Shown here one piece after another: positions 18,466 through 27,707 of a stretch of 64,000 nucleotides of DNA (position 1 is the first letter of the stretch; each line of letters opens with the position of its first letter). The position numbers and the translations under genes are program-made. The notes beneath the pieces are model-generated. The model was not told where the DNA came from. It did no database searches and worked only from the letters and a program-made list of their open reading frames with translations. This DNA is from Flagellimonas pelagia (lineage in GTDB: Bacteria; Bacteroidota; Bacteroidia; Flavobacteriales; Flavobacteriaceae), in the NCBI RefSeq assembly GCF_003584135.1, contig NZ_QXFI01000033.1, positions 372,001-436,000 of the forward strand. The letters are read 5' to 3'.

Positions 18466-18547
18466 CGGATTTGATTATGCTGCAAAATTAAGAAATTAAG
18501 ATACCATAATGGCCTCTTGGGGAAAGAATGTATTTTAGCAAAAATTG

Positions 18548-19789
18548 ATGCCTTTGCGTTTTTTGTACAACATTTTGGTCAATCTTGCCTGGACCGGGCT
18601 TCATGTGCTCGCATTGTTCCAACCCAAGATAAAATTGTTCGTGTCTGGGAGGAAGGAGACATTTCCACTTCTAAAGGAAAAACTTTCTCCAAACGCCAAG
18701 ACTATTTGGATGCATGTGGCCTCTTTGGGCGAATTTGAACAAGGCCTCCCGATTCTGGAACGCCTTCGTTCACAACACCCAAATCATCAAATTGTGCTTA
18801 CCTTTTTCTCCCCTTCGGGATACGAGGTGAAAAAGAACACCCCTGTTGCGGATGTGACAGCCTATCTGCCCATGGACACCCTTTCCAATGCCACACGATT
18901 CCTGGACTTGGTGAAACCAGAACTCGTCATCTTTGTGAAATATGAAATCTGGCCCAACTATCTTGACCAATTAAAAAAGAGAGGCATTCCCACTTTTCTT
19001 GTCTCGGCCATCTTTTCCAAAAGGCAGGTGTATTTCAAATTTTACGGCGGGTTTATGCGAAACAGTCTAAAGACCTTTTCCCACTTTTTTGTCCAAGACG
19101 AAAACTCCAAAATCCTCTTGCAATCCATCGGTTTTGAAAATGTTACCGTTGGCGGTGATACCCGACTGGACCGTGTTTCCGAGATTTTGAAAAGAGACAA
19201 CCGATTGGAGTTCATGGATCGTTTCAAAAACGGGCAATTTTGTTTCGTAGCCGGAAGCACTTGGCCCGAGGATGAGGAAATATTGATTAACTATATCAAT
19301 TCGGTACAGGAACCTATTAAATTTGTCATCGCACCACACGAGATCAAACCCGCCCATGTAGAAAAAATCATCGGTGCCCTTCAAAAAAAGGTCGTGTGTT
19401 ATTCCGATATGGAAGATAAAAATCTAAAAGATTTTGATGTGCTTATTATCGACACCATTGGCATCCTCACCAAAGTGTATAGCTATGCGGATTTCGCTTA
19501 TGTTGGGGGGGGCTTTGCCACAGGGCTGCACAATACTATGGAACCCGCCGTTTTTGGAATCCCCATCATCATCGGTCCCCAGTACCATGGCTTTAAGGAA
19601 GCGGAAGACTTGGTGACCAAAGGAGGTATCCTTTCCATATCCGATCAGGATGGGTTTAATGAATTGATGCGTAAGTTGATAGAAAATCCAGCAAAAGCAA
19701 AGGAACAGGGCATTATCAATTCCGCCTACATCAACGCCAATGTTGGGGCAGCCAATCGCATTCTGGATCATATTTCCCAATTTTTATAA
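18548..19789 (+). CDS. waaA: 3-deoxy-D-manno-octulosonic acid (Kdo) transferase
   Basis: Glycosyltransferase of lipopolysaccharide synthesis that adds Kdo to lipid A precursor at the inner membrane. The 413-residue product has the WaaA N-terminal anchor helix, MHVASLGEFEQGLPILE (acceptor-side domain), KYEIWPNYL and a GT-B C-terminal domain with VGGGFATGLHN. A conserved EPAVFGIPIIIGP segment binds the nucleotide sugar. A TTG one codon earlier is possible, but the ATG at 18548 is preferred. It is divergent from the aminotransferase gene with about 80 bases between. Confidence 0.93.
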   Translation: MPLRFLYNILVNLAWTGLHVLALFQPKIKLFVSGRKETFPLLKEKLSPNAKTIWMHVASLGEFEQGLPILERLRSQHPNHQIVLTFFSPSGYEVKKNTPVADVTAYLPMDTLSNATRFLDLVKPELVIFVKYEIWPNYLDQLKKRGIPTFLVSAIFSKRQVYFKFYGGFMRNSLKTFSHFFVQDENSKILLQSIGFENVTVGGDTRLDRVSEILKRDNRLEFMDRFKNGQFCFVAGSTWPEDEEILINYINSVQEPIKFVIAPHEIKPAHVEKIIGALQKKVVCYSDMEDKNLKDFDVLIIDTIGILTKVYSYADFAYVGGGFATGLHNTMEPAVFGIPIIIGPQYHGFKEAEDLVTKGGILSISDQDGFNELMRKLIENPAKAKEQGIINSAYINANVGAANRILDHISQFL

Positions 19790-19821
19790 AATTTGGTTAG
19801 CTTTAACAAATTTCAACCAAC

Positions 19822-21213
19822 ATGGACAAACGTATTTTCAGAATTTCATTGACCGCTGCCCTTGCAGGTTTTTTGTTCGGGTTTGACACCGTGGTCATCT
19901 CCGGGGCCAACCAACCCATAAAAGAACTTTGGAACACCAACTGGTTTTTGGGCGATTCCATTTTTACTTTTCACGGTATTTTCATCATGTCCATGGCCCT
20001 TTGGGGCACCGTTTTGGGATCGCTTTTTGGAGGTATTCCTACCGACCGTTTGGGGAGAAAAAATACGTTGTTCTGGATTGGAGTCCTTTATTTTGTGTCG
20101 GCCGTTGGTTCAGCCTTGGCCCCAGAGGCCTATAGTTTTTCGCTTTTTAGGTTTATTGGCGGTGTGGGAGTTGGGGCCTCGTCCGTTGCGGCACCGGTCT
20201 ACATTTCAGAAATATCCACCGCCGAAACCAGAGGAAGGTTGACCGCCATGTACCAGTTCAATATTGTATTCGGTATCCTCATCGCCTTTATATCCAACTA
20301 CCTTATCGGAATAGTATTTGATGAGCACGTGGCTTGGCGATGGATGCTCGGTGTGGAAGGCATACCTGCCTTGATCTATACCTTAATGGTACTGAAAATC
20401 CCCAACAGTCCACGATGGCTGTTGATGAAGGAGCGTGCCGATGCCATTGTAATGGAATCCATAACCCTTTTGGGCATTGAAAAGGAGAGAGCCACCGTTT
20501 ATCTTTCCGAAATCAAAGTAGCACTTTACGACACTGCTGAAAAACATAAGGAAAACCTGTTTTCCGGCAAGTACAACAAATCTTTGGTCTTGGCTTTTTT
20601 GATTGCTTTTTTCAACCAGTTGTCCGGGATCAACTTTGTACTGTACTATGCTCCCGAAATTTTAGAGCGTGCGGGACTTGCCTCTGGAGAATCCCTTTTT
20701 AGTTCCATATCCATTGGTGTCATCAACCTCATCTTCACCTTTGTGGGTATTGCTTTGATCGATAAGTTGGGCCGGAAACAATTGATGTACATCGGATCCA
20801 TCGGATATATTTTGAGTTTATCGATGGTCGGTTGGTGTTTCTATTCCGGGGCCAGTTCTGTTTTGCTGCTCATCTTTATATTGATCTTCATCGCCTCCCA
20901 CGCTGTGGGGCAAGGCGCGGTAATATGGGTGTTCATCTCGGAAATTTTCCCCAACAAGGTACGCTCCTACGGACAAGCTTGGGGAACGGGTACCCACTGG
21001 GTATTTGCCGCCCTAATCACTTTGCTCACACCCACTTTTTTGGACTCCGAAATCGGCGTTTTCAAAGAAAACCCATGGCCTATTTTTATCTTCTTTGCCC
21101 TTATGATGGTGCTCCAACTGCTATGGGTAATCTTTATGATGCCAGAGACCAAAGGAATCAGCTTGGAAGAATTGGGTAAATTGCTCAGCAAGAAAAAACA
21201 GAAGCCCAATTAA
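19822..21213 (+). CDS. MFS sugar-proton symporter (sugar porter family)
   Basis: A 463-residue, twelve-helix major facilitator of the sugar porter family, related to xylose, arabinose and galactose symporters. Signatures visible are GFLFGFDTVVISGA in helix 1, DRLGRKNTL after helix 2, RFIGGVGVG, PNSPRWLL after helix 6, the helix-7 FNQLSGINFVLYY substrate motif and PETKGISLEELG at the end. The exact sugar cannot be assigned. It follows waaA by 32 bases and may be cotranscribed. Confidence 0.92.
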   Translation: MDKRIFRISLTAALAGFLFGFDTVVISGANQPIKELWNTNWFLGDSIFTFHGIFIMSMALWGTVLGSLFGGIPTDRLGRKNTLFWIGVLYFVSAVGSALAPEAYSFSLFRFIGGVGVGASSVAAPVYISEISTAETRGRLTAMYQFNIVFGILIAFISNYLIGIVFDEHVAWRWMLGVEGIPALIYTLMVLKIPNSPRWLLMKERADAIVMESITLLGIEKERATVYLSEIKVALYDTAEKHKENLFSGKYNKSLVLAFLIAFFNQLSGINFVLYYAPEILERAGLASGESLFSSISIGVINLIFTFVGIALIDKLGRKQLMYIGSIGYILSLSMVGWCFYSGASSVLLLIFILIFIASHAVGQGAVIWVFISEIFPNKVRSYGQAWGTGTHWVFAALITLLTPTFLDSEIGVFKENPWPIFIFFALMMVLQLLWVIFMMPETKGISLEELGKLLSKKKQKPN

Positions 21214-21318
21214 TTGGTTTACAGCACATGCCATAAATCCATCCGTTAATCGAATATCGGGTTGATCCTTTGCAGGGAACAACAAATAATTCCGTACATT
21301 GATAGAAATTACACTATT

Positions 21319-21465
21319 ATGGCAAATGAAGCTTCTTTTGGGGATAAGCTAATGGTCAGTTTTTTGCGGGTAATGGTCTTTGTACTGATCATTATCTTGA
21401 TTGCGATTCCCGTTTGTATCCTATTGGATTTTTTGGGCGTGATGGACGCCTTGGGCTTCGCCTAA
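21319..21465 (+). CDS. Small single-helix membrane protein (48 residues)
   Basis: A short frame with a polar N-terminus (MANEASFGDKLMVS) and one strong membrane helix (FLRVMVFVLIIILIAIPVCI), ending in LDFLGVMDALGFA. I choose the ATG at 21319; the frame is open further upstream but without hydrophobic or conserved character. The stop overlaps the end of the convergent lipoprotein gene by four bases. No homology is recognised, so it could be a chance frame, though length and helix make it plausible. Confidence 0.5.
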   Translation: MANEASFGDKLMVSFLRVMVFVLIIILIAIPVCILLDFLGVMDALGFA

Positions 21466-22088
21466 AAAATGACGTCCTGTTCGCCCATGGATTTTGTGAT
21501 CACCTTTACGTAGTTACCTATCGTTTTTTCAATATTCGAGGGTTCGGTCACATCTACTTCGCCCCTCCATATCAACTCTCTTTCCTTGCCCACGCATATG
21601 CAGTATAGAGAGGTCTCCGCATGGTATATATTGAAGCTATCGTAGTACTCCGGATCGTAGTAAATGTCTTGGTGCTCTAAATAATCATTGCTGAAACGCA
21701 CGAACATTTTATCAATATTGTTGAGGTGTTCCTTAAAGGTCCTTCTATTTTCAGTACCCACCACCTTAGTGAACAATATAGCATCGAAACCTTTGTCCAA
21801 AAGCTGTTGTTCCACCTCCTCGATCTCCTTTTCGGATCTTTGCGATGAGGTGAACTCCACATCAAATAGATCAATGCTGCGCATGGCATCCACACCCTGT
21901 TCTTTCAATTCGTCCACAAACTTGGTCTCAAACTCCATCCTGGCATTATCATCCTGGACCATGCCCACTACTAATACTTGGTATGCATCAAAAAGCACAA
22001 TGTCAGGGTTCTTCCATGTGCCAACGAGTCTGGTAGAGGAACATCCCATGAGGAGAAACAGACTTAATATGAGCGATTTAGATTTCAT
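21462..22088 (-). CDS. Putative lipoprotein, unknown function
   Basis: A 208-residue protein with a type II signal peptide: MKSKSLILSLFLLMGCSST with the lipobox cysteine at residue 16, followed by S-S, so probably outer-membrane sorted. The mature part (starting RLVGTWKNPD) resembles the beginnings of DUF4136-like lipoproteins, and its middle is charged with an alpha/beta pattern. I do not recognise the family firmly. It is 47 bases downstream of hpf on the same strand. Confidence 0.7.
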   Translation of the reverse strand: MKSKSLILSLFLLMGCSSTRLVGTWKNPDIVLFDAYQVLVVGMVQDDNARMEFETKFVDELKEQGVDAMRSIDLFDVEFTSSQRSEKEIEEVEQQLLDKGFDAILFTKVVGTENRRTFKEHLNNIDKMFVRFSNDYLEHQDIYYDPEYYDSFNIYHAETSLYCICVGKERELIWRGEVDVTEPSNIEKTIGNYVKVITKSMGEQDVIF

Positions 22089-22135
22089 TAGAGTTGATTT
22101 AGTGGTTCATGCGCAGCAAAGATCCAATTTATTGA

Positions 22136-22435
22136 TTAATGTGTTGCAAAGGTTGCCTGTCTTTTCTCAAGCTGCCTTCTCAGGTCTTCAACGGTATTGG
22201 CCATGGACTTTTCAAAATCATCAGAACTGGATTTGGCAAAGATTCTTGGACCCGGTGCGCTAAGCTCGATCTCGCATACTTTGCCTTCTCCGGATTTATC
22301 GTTCTCTGTTTTAAAAAGCACGTTGGCCTTAATCAACCAACTGTATTTTGTTTCCAAACCTTCCAGTTTTTTCATCAACAATTGTGTCAATGATTCACTG
22401 GTCATCATTTTCTGATATTGAACATGTACTTCCAT
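22136..22435 (-). CDS. hpf: HPF/RaiA-type ribosome hibernation factor
   Basis: A 99-residue protein of the hibernation-promoting factor / RaiA family, which binds the 30S decoding region and inactivates ribosomes in stasis. The short form is present: beta strand VHVQYQ, a helix, the basic-acidic ELSAPGPRIFAKSSSDDF segment typical of the family, and a last helix. There is no long-HPF C-terminal dimerisation domain, though the factor is short even for this class. A TGACAATTGTCA palindrome with a correctly spaced -7 element lies upstream, placing ribosome hibernation in the low-oxygen regulon. Confidence 0.87.
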   Translation of the reverse strand: MEVHVQYQKMMTSESLTQLLMKKLEGLETKYSWLIKANVLFKTENDKSGEGKVCEIELSAPGPRIFAKSSSDDFEKSMANTVEDLRRQLEKRQATFATH

Positions 22436-22456
22436 GATAATTGTTTTAATATATAC

Positions 22457-22499
22457 TAAAGCTAATACTACATAAATTGATATTAAATGACAATTGTCA
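22457..22499 (-). promoter_or_regulatory. Fnr-type box and promoter of hpf
   Basis: Perfect palindrome TGACAATTGTCA at 22488-22499. On the minus strand the -7 element TAGCTTTA (22464-22457) begins exactly 23 bases further, 22 bases before the hpf start codon. The box would be centred near -41.5. Confidence 0.7.
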
Positions 22500-22515
22500 G
22501 TTTAATACCCGATCA

Positions 22516-23838
22516 TTATCCCAAGGAGAAAGGTTGCCCTGTACTTTGCAGCACCGAAAACCAAAACTCCCCTTCCAGATTTATCTTTTTCCTTTTTTTG
22601 GTGACTTCGGAAATGGGCACGTAGACATATTTATTGTTCACCTTGCTGGCCACAAATTTGGTCTTGCCCGCCATAGCCCCGTGAACAGCATGATAGGCCA
22701 ACCTGCTACAGTAAACGCTATCGCTGGAATTGGCCGGAGCACATCGCACAATGTAACTGGGGTCGATATATTTTATGGTCACCGGGGTTTCCTTGCCTTT
22801 AAAATAGGCTGTTATTTTTTCCTTTAAGAAAACACCTATATCCTCGTGTTTAATGTTCCCCGAAGCATCCTTGATTTCCTGTCTATGCTCGAACAATTGC
22901 TGACCGGCCCCTTCTGCAACTACGATCACAGCGTGTTTTTTCTGCTGCAAACGTTGCTCCAAAATGTTGAGAAATCCGTTCTCCCCTTCCAAACCAAAGT
23001 TCATTTCGGGCACCAGCACAAAATTTACAACAGGCATGGCCAAAGCCGCAGAAGCTGCTATAAAACCACTATCGCGCCCCATCAGCTTAATAATGGAAAT
23101 ACCGTTGTATGCCCCAGTGGCCTCATTGTGTGCATCCCTCAAAATAGGGCTGGCCACATCAAAAGCAGTTTCAAATCCAAAGGATTCATCAATAAGGTCA
23201 ATGTCGTTGTCTATGGTCTTCGGAATGCCCACAACACTGATCTTGGCATTTCTTTTGGAGATTTCCTCCCCAAGGGCATTCACCCCTTTCAAGGTTCCAT
23301 CACCCCCAATGGCAAACAACATATCCACATGGTTTTCTTGGAGGGTGTCGACCATGATTCCCACATCCTGGGCTCCCCTTGATGATCCCAAAAAAGTTCC
23401 CCCAAATTGATGGATGTCCCTCACCTTTTCAGGAGTAAGCTCAACAAAACCATGTCCCTTGGCCGGATTTAGCCCTTCATACCCATAGGGAATGCCTATG
23501 ATTCTTTTTACTCCGTAGAAATAATGGAGGGCCATCACCAAACCGCGAATCACATTATTGATTCCCGGACATAATCCCCCGCAGGTAACAATGGCTGCCG
23601 TGGTCTTGTTAGATTCAAAAAAAATATGCTGCCGAGGGCCTGCCTGCTCCATGCATATTGGGGTTTCCCCTGTATTGAGACAATGATTGTAACGTTCAAG
23701 GGATAAATCAAAGACCAATCTATCCGTTTCACTTACAAAGTTGAACAGATGATCACCTTTGGTTGTGCTCAGTTTTAATGGGGATTCGTATTGGGATGCT
23801 CCCAACCGCTCTATTTCAAATGGATTTGTATCGCTCAC
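22516..23838 (-). CDS. pfkA: ATP-dependent 6-phosphofructokinase (plant-like clade)
   Basis: Phosphorylates fructose 6-phosphate in glycolysis. The 440-residue length and motifs place it in the long plant-like clade: GGLCPGINNVIRGL (nucleotide loop), GGDGTLKGVNAL and GIPKTIDNDIDL. The GGDGT form (rather than GGDDT) indicates ATP as donor, while PKTIDND is shared with pyrophosphate enzymes. It begins 11 bases after the pckA stop codon, so one message carries both a glycolytic and a gluconeogenic enzyme. Confidence 0.88.
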   Translation of the reverse strand: MSDTNPFEIERLGASQYESPLKLSTTKGDHLFNFVSETDRLVFDLSLERYNHCLNTGETPICMEQAGPRQHIFFESNKTTAAIVTCGGLCPGINNVIRGLVMALHYFYGVKRIIGIPYGYEGLNPAKGHGFVELTPEKVRDIHQFGGTFLGSSRGAQDVGIMVDTLQENHVDMLFAIGGDGTLKGVNALGEEISKRNAKISVVGIPKTIDNDIDLIDESFGFETAFDVASPILRDAHNEATGAYNGISIIKLMGRDSGFIAASAALAMPVVNFVLVPEMNFGLEGENGFLNILEQRLQQKKHAVIVVAEGAGQQLFEHRQEIKDASGNIKHEDIGVFLKEKITAYFKGKETPVTIKYIDPSYIVRCAPANSSDSVYCSRLAYHAVHGAMAGKTKFVASKVNNKYVYVPISEVTKKRKKINLEGEFWFSVLQSTGQPFSLG

Positions 23839-23849
23839 TGTGTTGTATA

Positions 23850-25466
23850 TTACAGGTGTTCGGTTAACGTATGATGCGAATCGATCAACGGGCCGCCATT
23901 AAGAATTTCTTCGGAGGCTTGGCTCGCAAACTTATCAAAGTTAATATGAAATGAATGTGCCAACTGAATCGCTTTGCTCACATAGGCCCCTTTTTGCAAC
24001 CAAGTGTTCATCGGATCCAAGATTTCGGAGGGCACTCCCGGACAATACTTGGGCATGTGCAAACCAAAGATTGGATGGGTCTCATAATCCACATCATCCA
24101 ATTTGCCTTCGAGAATGGCAGAGATCATGCCTCGGGTATATTTCAGTTTAATCCTGGAACCTACCCCGTATGGGCCACCACTCCATCCCGTATTGAGCAA
24201 CCAAACATTCACTCCTGCCTCCGTCATTTTGCTGCTCAGCATCTCCGCATAAACCGTTGGATGCAAAGGCATAAAGGGCTCCCCAAAACATGCAGAGAAC
24301 GATGGCACAGGCTCATTGATACCTGCCTCTGTTCCCGCAACTTTGGCGGTATAGCCAGAAATAAAATGGTACGCTGCCTGACCGGGTGTCAATTTAGAAA
24401 CCGGTGGCAATACCCCAAAGGCGTCACACGTCAGGAAGAATATATTTTTTGGGTTTGAAGCGTAGGATGGCACCTGAATGTTATCAATATGGTCGATGGG
24501 ATAACTCACCCTTGTATTTTGGGTAATGGTACTATCGAAGTAATCCACTTCCTTGGTTCCCTTTTTAAACACTATGTTCTCCAATAGGGCCCCAGGTCGG
24601 ATGGCCCTAAAAATATCGGGCTCCTTTTCTTCGGTCAGATCGATTACTTTGGCATAGCATCCACCTTCAAAATTGAAAATGATATTTTCCTTGGTCCAAC
24701 CGTGCTCGTCATCCCCGATGAGTTTTCGGTCCGGGTCAGCAGAAAGCGTGGTTTTTCCCGTTCCTGAAAGTCCAAAGAAAATGGCAGTATCGCCATCCTC
24801 CCCTACATTGGCGGAACAGTGCATGGGAAGTACTTCTTTTTCCACAGGAAGAATAAGGTTAAGGGCTGAGAATATACCTTTCTTCATTTCACCGGTATAG
24901 GCAGAACCCGCCACTAAGGCAATCTTCTTGGTAAAATTCAAAATGGAGAAGTTACCACTCAAGATACCAAAATCGGAAGGGTTTGGGGCCTCATACCCAG
25001 GCGCGCACAATACCAACCATTCTTCTTCAAAGTTATCCAACTCATTTTCCTTCAATCGCAAGAACATATTCTTGATGAAATAGTTGGACCAAGGATACTC
25101 GGTTATGGTCCTTACGTTCATCCGATATTTGGGATCCGCACATACAAAGGCATCCCTTACGTATACCTCCTTCCCTCCTAAATACTTGGCGACCTCGTCA
25201 TAAAGCTTATCAAAGTTTTCTGGTGAAACGGGCTTGTTGATCCTTCCCCACCAGACCTTGTCCGTGGTATAGTCATCCTTTACCAAAAAACGGTCTTTGG
25301 GAGAGCGCCCTGTAAATTTTCCAGTATTCACACAAAGGGTCCCGTTTTCAGTCTCAACGCCCATACCCTTTTCTAAGGTTATCCTTTGCAAGGTTTCAGC
25401 GTCCAGGTTCCAATGGGCCGTTACATTGTGCAATCCATACTTGCCTAGGTCTTTGGTTGTGTCCAT
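23850..25466 (-). CDS. pckA: Phosphoenolpyruvate carboxykinase (ATP)
   Basis: Converts oxaloacetate and ATP to phosphoenolpyruvate and CO2, the entry step of gluconeogenesis. The product from the chosen start MDTTKDLGKYG has 538 residues, the family norm. Motifs seen are FFGLSGTGKTTLSAD (P-loop, kinase-1a), DDEHGW (metal site) and FEGGCYAKV. The frame continues 17 codons upstream through a small palindrome, but the start at 25466 fits family length. It is first of the pckA-pfk pair; I see no TGAY-N4-RTCA box before it. Confidence 0.95.
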   Translation of the reverse strand: MDTTKDLGKYGLHNVTAHWNLDAETLQRITLEKGMGVETENGTLCVNTGKFTGRSPKDRFLVKDDYTTDKVWWGRINKPVSPENFDKLYDEVAKYLGGKEVYVRDAFVCADPKYRMNVRTITEYPWSNYFIKNMFLRLKENELDNFEEEWLVLCAPGYEAPNPSDFGILSGNFSILNFTKKIALVAGSAYTGEMKKGIFSALNLILPVEKEVLPMHCSANVGEDGDTAIFFGLSGTGKTTLSADPDRKLIGDDEHGWTKENIIFNFEGGCYAKVIDLTEEKEPDIFRAIRPGALLENIVFKKGTKEVDYFDSTITQNTRVSYPIDHIDNIQVPSYASNPKNIFFLTCDAFGVLPPVSKLTPGQAAYHFISGYTAKVAGTEAGINEPVPSFSACFGEPFMPLHPTVYAEMLSSKMTEAGVNVWLLNTGWSGGPYGVGSRIKLKYTRGMISAILEGKLDDVDYETHPIFGLHMPKYCPGVPSEILDPMNTWLQKGAYVSKAIQLAHSFHINFDKFASQASEEILNGGPLIDSHHTLTEHL

Positions 25467-25528
25467 GTTTTTTTGTTTTTCAGTGGTTAAGAAACTCCAT
25501 AGCATGGAGTCAAACATTAAATCAATAT

Positions 25529-25558
25529 AAAGAAAGAGGAGGGCCGTTGCCCCCTCTT
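25529..25558 (-). terminator. Candidate terminator downstream of the universal stress gene
   Basis: An inverted repeat (25534-25544 against 25549-25558) forms a ten-pair, very GC-rich stem with one bulged A. Read on the minus strand it is followed by TCTTTATATT. It sits about 100 bases after the stress-protein stop codon at 25662 and separates it from pckA. Confidence 0.6.
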
Positions 25559-25661
25559 ACTTAACATAATCAATGAACTTGTTGTCTTCTGCCGATATAC
25601 CCAACGGATTTATGGCAATCCCCAAATTGATCCGCAGTGGCAGCATACTTTCTCCATCGGG

Positions 25662-26453
25662 TCAATCCAAGGCCAGTACCGGAACTTCCGAGTGAAGGGT
25701 CAACAATTTTGTCAAACGTCCTTCGGATGGAGTGCTTCTCATGGTATGGTTTCTTGGCAATATGGTCAATAGGTCAATATTCTTTTCTTTGATATAGTCC
25801 AGAATACCTTCCTCCACATCTTGGTTTTTATTGAAGGTATGCTCGGCATAAAAATGCTCCAAGTAGTACTCCAAAAGGTTTTCCGTATTCTCTTCAACAG
25901 CCTCTTCGGCATAAACGGATTCCTTGTAAATGGTCAGTACGTGTACCCGGGAGTCAAAGGTCCTCGCAATATCCAAAAGGGTTTTCAGCACATCTTTATC
26001 ATCTATTTTATCACCTCCCAAGACCAATGCAATATCCTTGGGTTCCTTTATACTGCATCCATATGGAACGGAAATAACCGGACAATTGGCCTGAAGAACC
26101 AATTTTGAAGTATTTGTAATCGCTTCGTCCGTAATCTTATCGCCCATCGTACCCATCATGATCAAATCGGCACTGCTTTTCTCTTGGGCGGACAGAATGG
26201 TTTTGATAACATCACCTGTCTCTGTGGCAAAACTCGGCATCACTTTTAACCTTACGCTGATGGATTCCAACACCTTACCAAAATCCTTGATAAGCTTTTC
26301 CTGATCGCTAGGATCAATGGGCATACTGCTCACATAAAGGGCAAAAATTTCTATGGAACGTTCCGTGCCGACAAAGTTGGTCACATACTCCAATGCATTC
26401 AAGGAAGCCTCCGAAAAATCAAAGGGAACCAATATTTTTTTTAAACTGCTCAT
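25662..26453 (-). CDS. Universal stress protein, tandem-domain (UspA family)
   Basis: A 263-residue protein with two Usp-like domains. The first opens with KKILVPFDFSEASLNALEYV and ends in the ATP-type segment MMGTMGDKITDEAITNTSKLVLQANCPVISVP. The second, more degenerate, spans about residues 140-263. This is one of three such proteins in the window, all linked to a TGAY-N4-RTCA box. In other bacteria tandem Usps are induced by oxygen limitation and stasis; here that role is inferred from the promoter (TGACAGGAGTCA, 26519-26530). Confidence 0.88.
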   Translation of the reverse strand: MSSLKKILVPFDFSEASLNALEYVTNFVGTERSIEIFALYVSSMPIDPSDQEKLIKDFGKVLESISVRLKVMPSFATETGDVIKTILSAQEKSSADLIMMGTMGDKITDEAITNTSKLVLQANCPVISVPYGCSIKEPKDIALVLGGDKIDDKDVLKTLLDIARTFDSRVHVLTIYKESVYAEEAVEENTENLLEYYLEHFYAEHTFNKNQDVEEGILDYIKEKNIDLLTILPRNHTMRSTPSEGRLTKLLTLHSEVPVLALD

Positions 26454-26487
26454 ACCTATTTATTTAATTATTCCATAACTCCTATTT

Positions 26488-26530
26488 CAAAAATAGAGTC
26501 GACCCACGACCTAAAATATGACAGGAGTCA
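26488..26530 (-). promoter_or_regulatory. Fnr-type box and promoter of the first usp gene
   Basis: Palindrome with a non-palindromic spacer, TGACAGGAGTCA, at 26519-26530. The -7 element TATTTTTG (26495-26488) matches the consensus exactly on the minus strand and begins 23 bases from the box. Confidence 0.7.
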
Positions 26531-26648
26531 GGTTTTGAACTTTTGCATGATATTAGGAAATATTCTTCCTTTTTAAAAGCAAGGCGGGTTATTTTTTTGT
26601 CCCCATATTGGTTATATTTAAAAACTTCAAAAAATTGTAGCCCCAATT

Positions 26649-27617
26649 ATGGATATAGTAATAGGAATCGACATAGGTGGTACCCAAACCAAAATGGGAC
26701 TTGTGGACCAAAATGGTGAATGCCATGACAAGATCATTTTCAGAACCAAGGATTATCCGGATTTGGACAAGTATTTGGACAAGATCAAGGAAACTTCGGA
26801 GGAACTCATCAAGAACTTTGGGAAACCCGTCAATGTCTTGGGATGTGGTATCGGCGCGCCCAATGCATCCAGTAAAAATGGTACCATTGAAAATGCAAGT
26901 AACCTCGCCTGGAAAGGAAGCGTACCCTTGGTCGAAAAGCTCAAACAACGAATGGATATGCCCACCCGGATCATGAACGATGCCAGTGCGGCCGCCTTGG
27001 GCGAAATGCTCTTTGGCTGTGCGAAGAACATGACGGATTTTATCGTGATAACCCTGGGCACAGGATTTGGTGCCGGCATTGTGGCCAATGGACGATTGAT
27101 CGACGGTTTTGATGGCTTTGCGGGAGAACTGGGCCATGTTGATATGACCATGGGAGATGGAAGGCTTACCGGACTTGGTGTTCGCGGTGGTCTGGAAGCC
27201 TACGTGTCCGCAACGGGACTTAAAAGGACCATTATGTACATGCAGAGCAAATATCTCACTGAAAGTAGGTTTCGTAGTATTGCTTACAATGACCTACATG
27301 GAGAGGACATCACCAAGGCTGCGGAAGAAGGGGATGAAATTGCCTTGATGGCCTTTGACTATACCGCCCGGATTATGGCACAGGCCCTAGCCAATTTTAC
27401 GGCCTTTACCCAACCCGAAGCTTTTATCCTTATGGGCGGACTCACCAATAGTGGTAAATGGATCATGGACCCCTTGAAGGAATACTTTGAAAAGTTCCTA
27501 TTGCAAGTCTACAAGGGAAAAGTGAAATTGATCCTTTCCGGTATGGAAGGAAAAACGGCCGCCATCTGTGGGGCGGCAGCCTTAATTTGGGAAAATCATA
27601 AAAATCAACCTAATTGA
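26649..27617 (+). CDS. ROK-family sugar kinase (glucokinase-like)
   Basis: A 322-residue ROK kinase, probably phosphorylating glucose or a related hexose. It has the phosphate motif IGIDIGGTQTKMGL (about residues 5-18), GCGIGAPNA, a catalytic aspartate in RIMNDASAAALGE and TLGTGFGAGIV. The zinc-binding CxCGxxGCxE motif of most ROK proteins is absent; GLGVRGGLEAY stands in its place. This variant occurs in Bacteroidota glucokinases and polyphosphate-type kinases. Sugar specificity and phosphate donor are not resolved. It stands alone between usp and tonB. Confidence 0.85.
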   Translation: MDIVIGIDIGGTQTKMGLVDQNGECHDKIIFRTKDYPDLDKYLDKIKETSEELIKNFGKPVNVLGCGIGAPNASSKNGTIENASNLAWKGSVPLVEKLKQRMDMPTRIMNDASAAALGEMLFGCAKNMTDFIVITLGTGFGAGIVANGRLIDGFDGFAGELGHVDMTMGDGRLTGLGVRGGLEAYVSATGLKRTIMYMQSKYLTESRFRSIAYNDLHGEDITKAAEEGDEIALMAFDYTARIMAQALANFTAFTQPEAFILMGGLTNSGKWIMDPLKEYFEKFLLQVYKGKVKLILSGMEGKTAAICGAAALIWENHKNQPN

Positions 27618-27642
27618 TTAAAATATCCGCATTTTAAATACC

Positions 27643-27685
27643 TGATTATTATCATGTTTTTTGATTTTAGGCCTAGCTATCTTTA
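27643..27685 (+). promoter_or_regulatory. Fnr-type box and promoter of tonB
   Basis: TGATTATTATCA at 27643-27654 fits the TGAY-N4-RTCA pattern. The -7 element TATCTTTA (27678-27685) begins 23 bases after it, the same geometry as the other boxes, and tonB starts 22 bases further. It is the weakest box by spacer sequence. Confidence 0.55.
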
Positions 27686-27707
27686 ACCTAGTTAAATAGT
27701 AAAAGTC

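Noticed and set aside
25494..25510. Palindrome ACTCCAT-AGC-ATGGAGT in the pckA leader
   Set aside because: Short stem with no T-run and no known operator match. It could fold in the leader, but there is no basis to call it a terminator or a switch.
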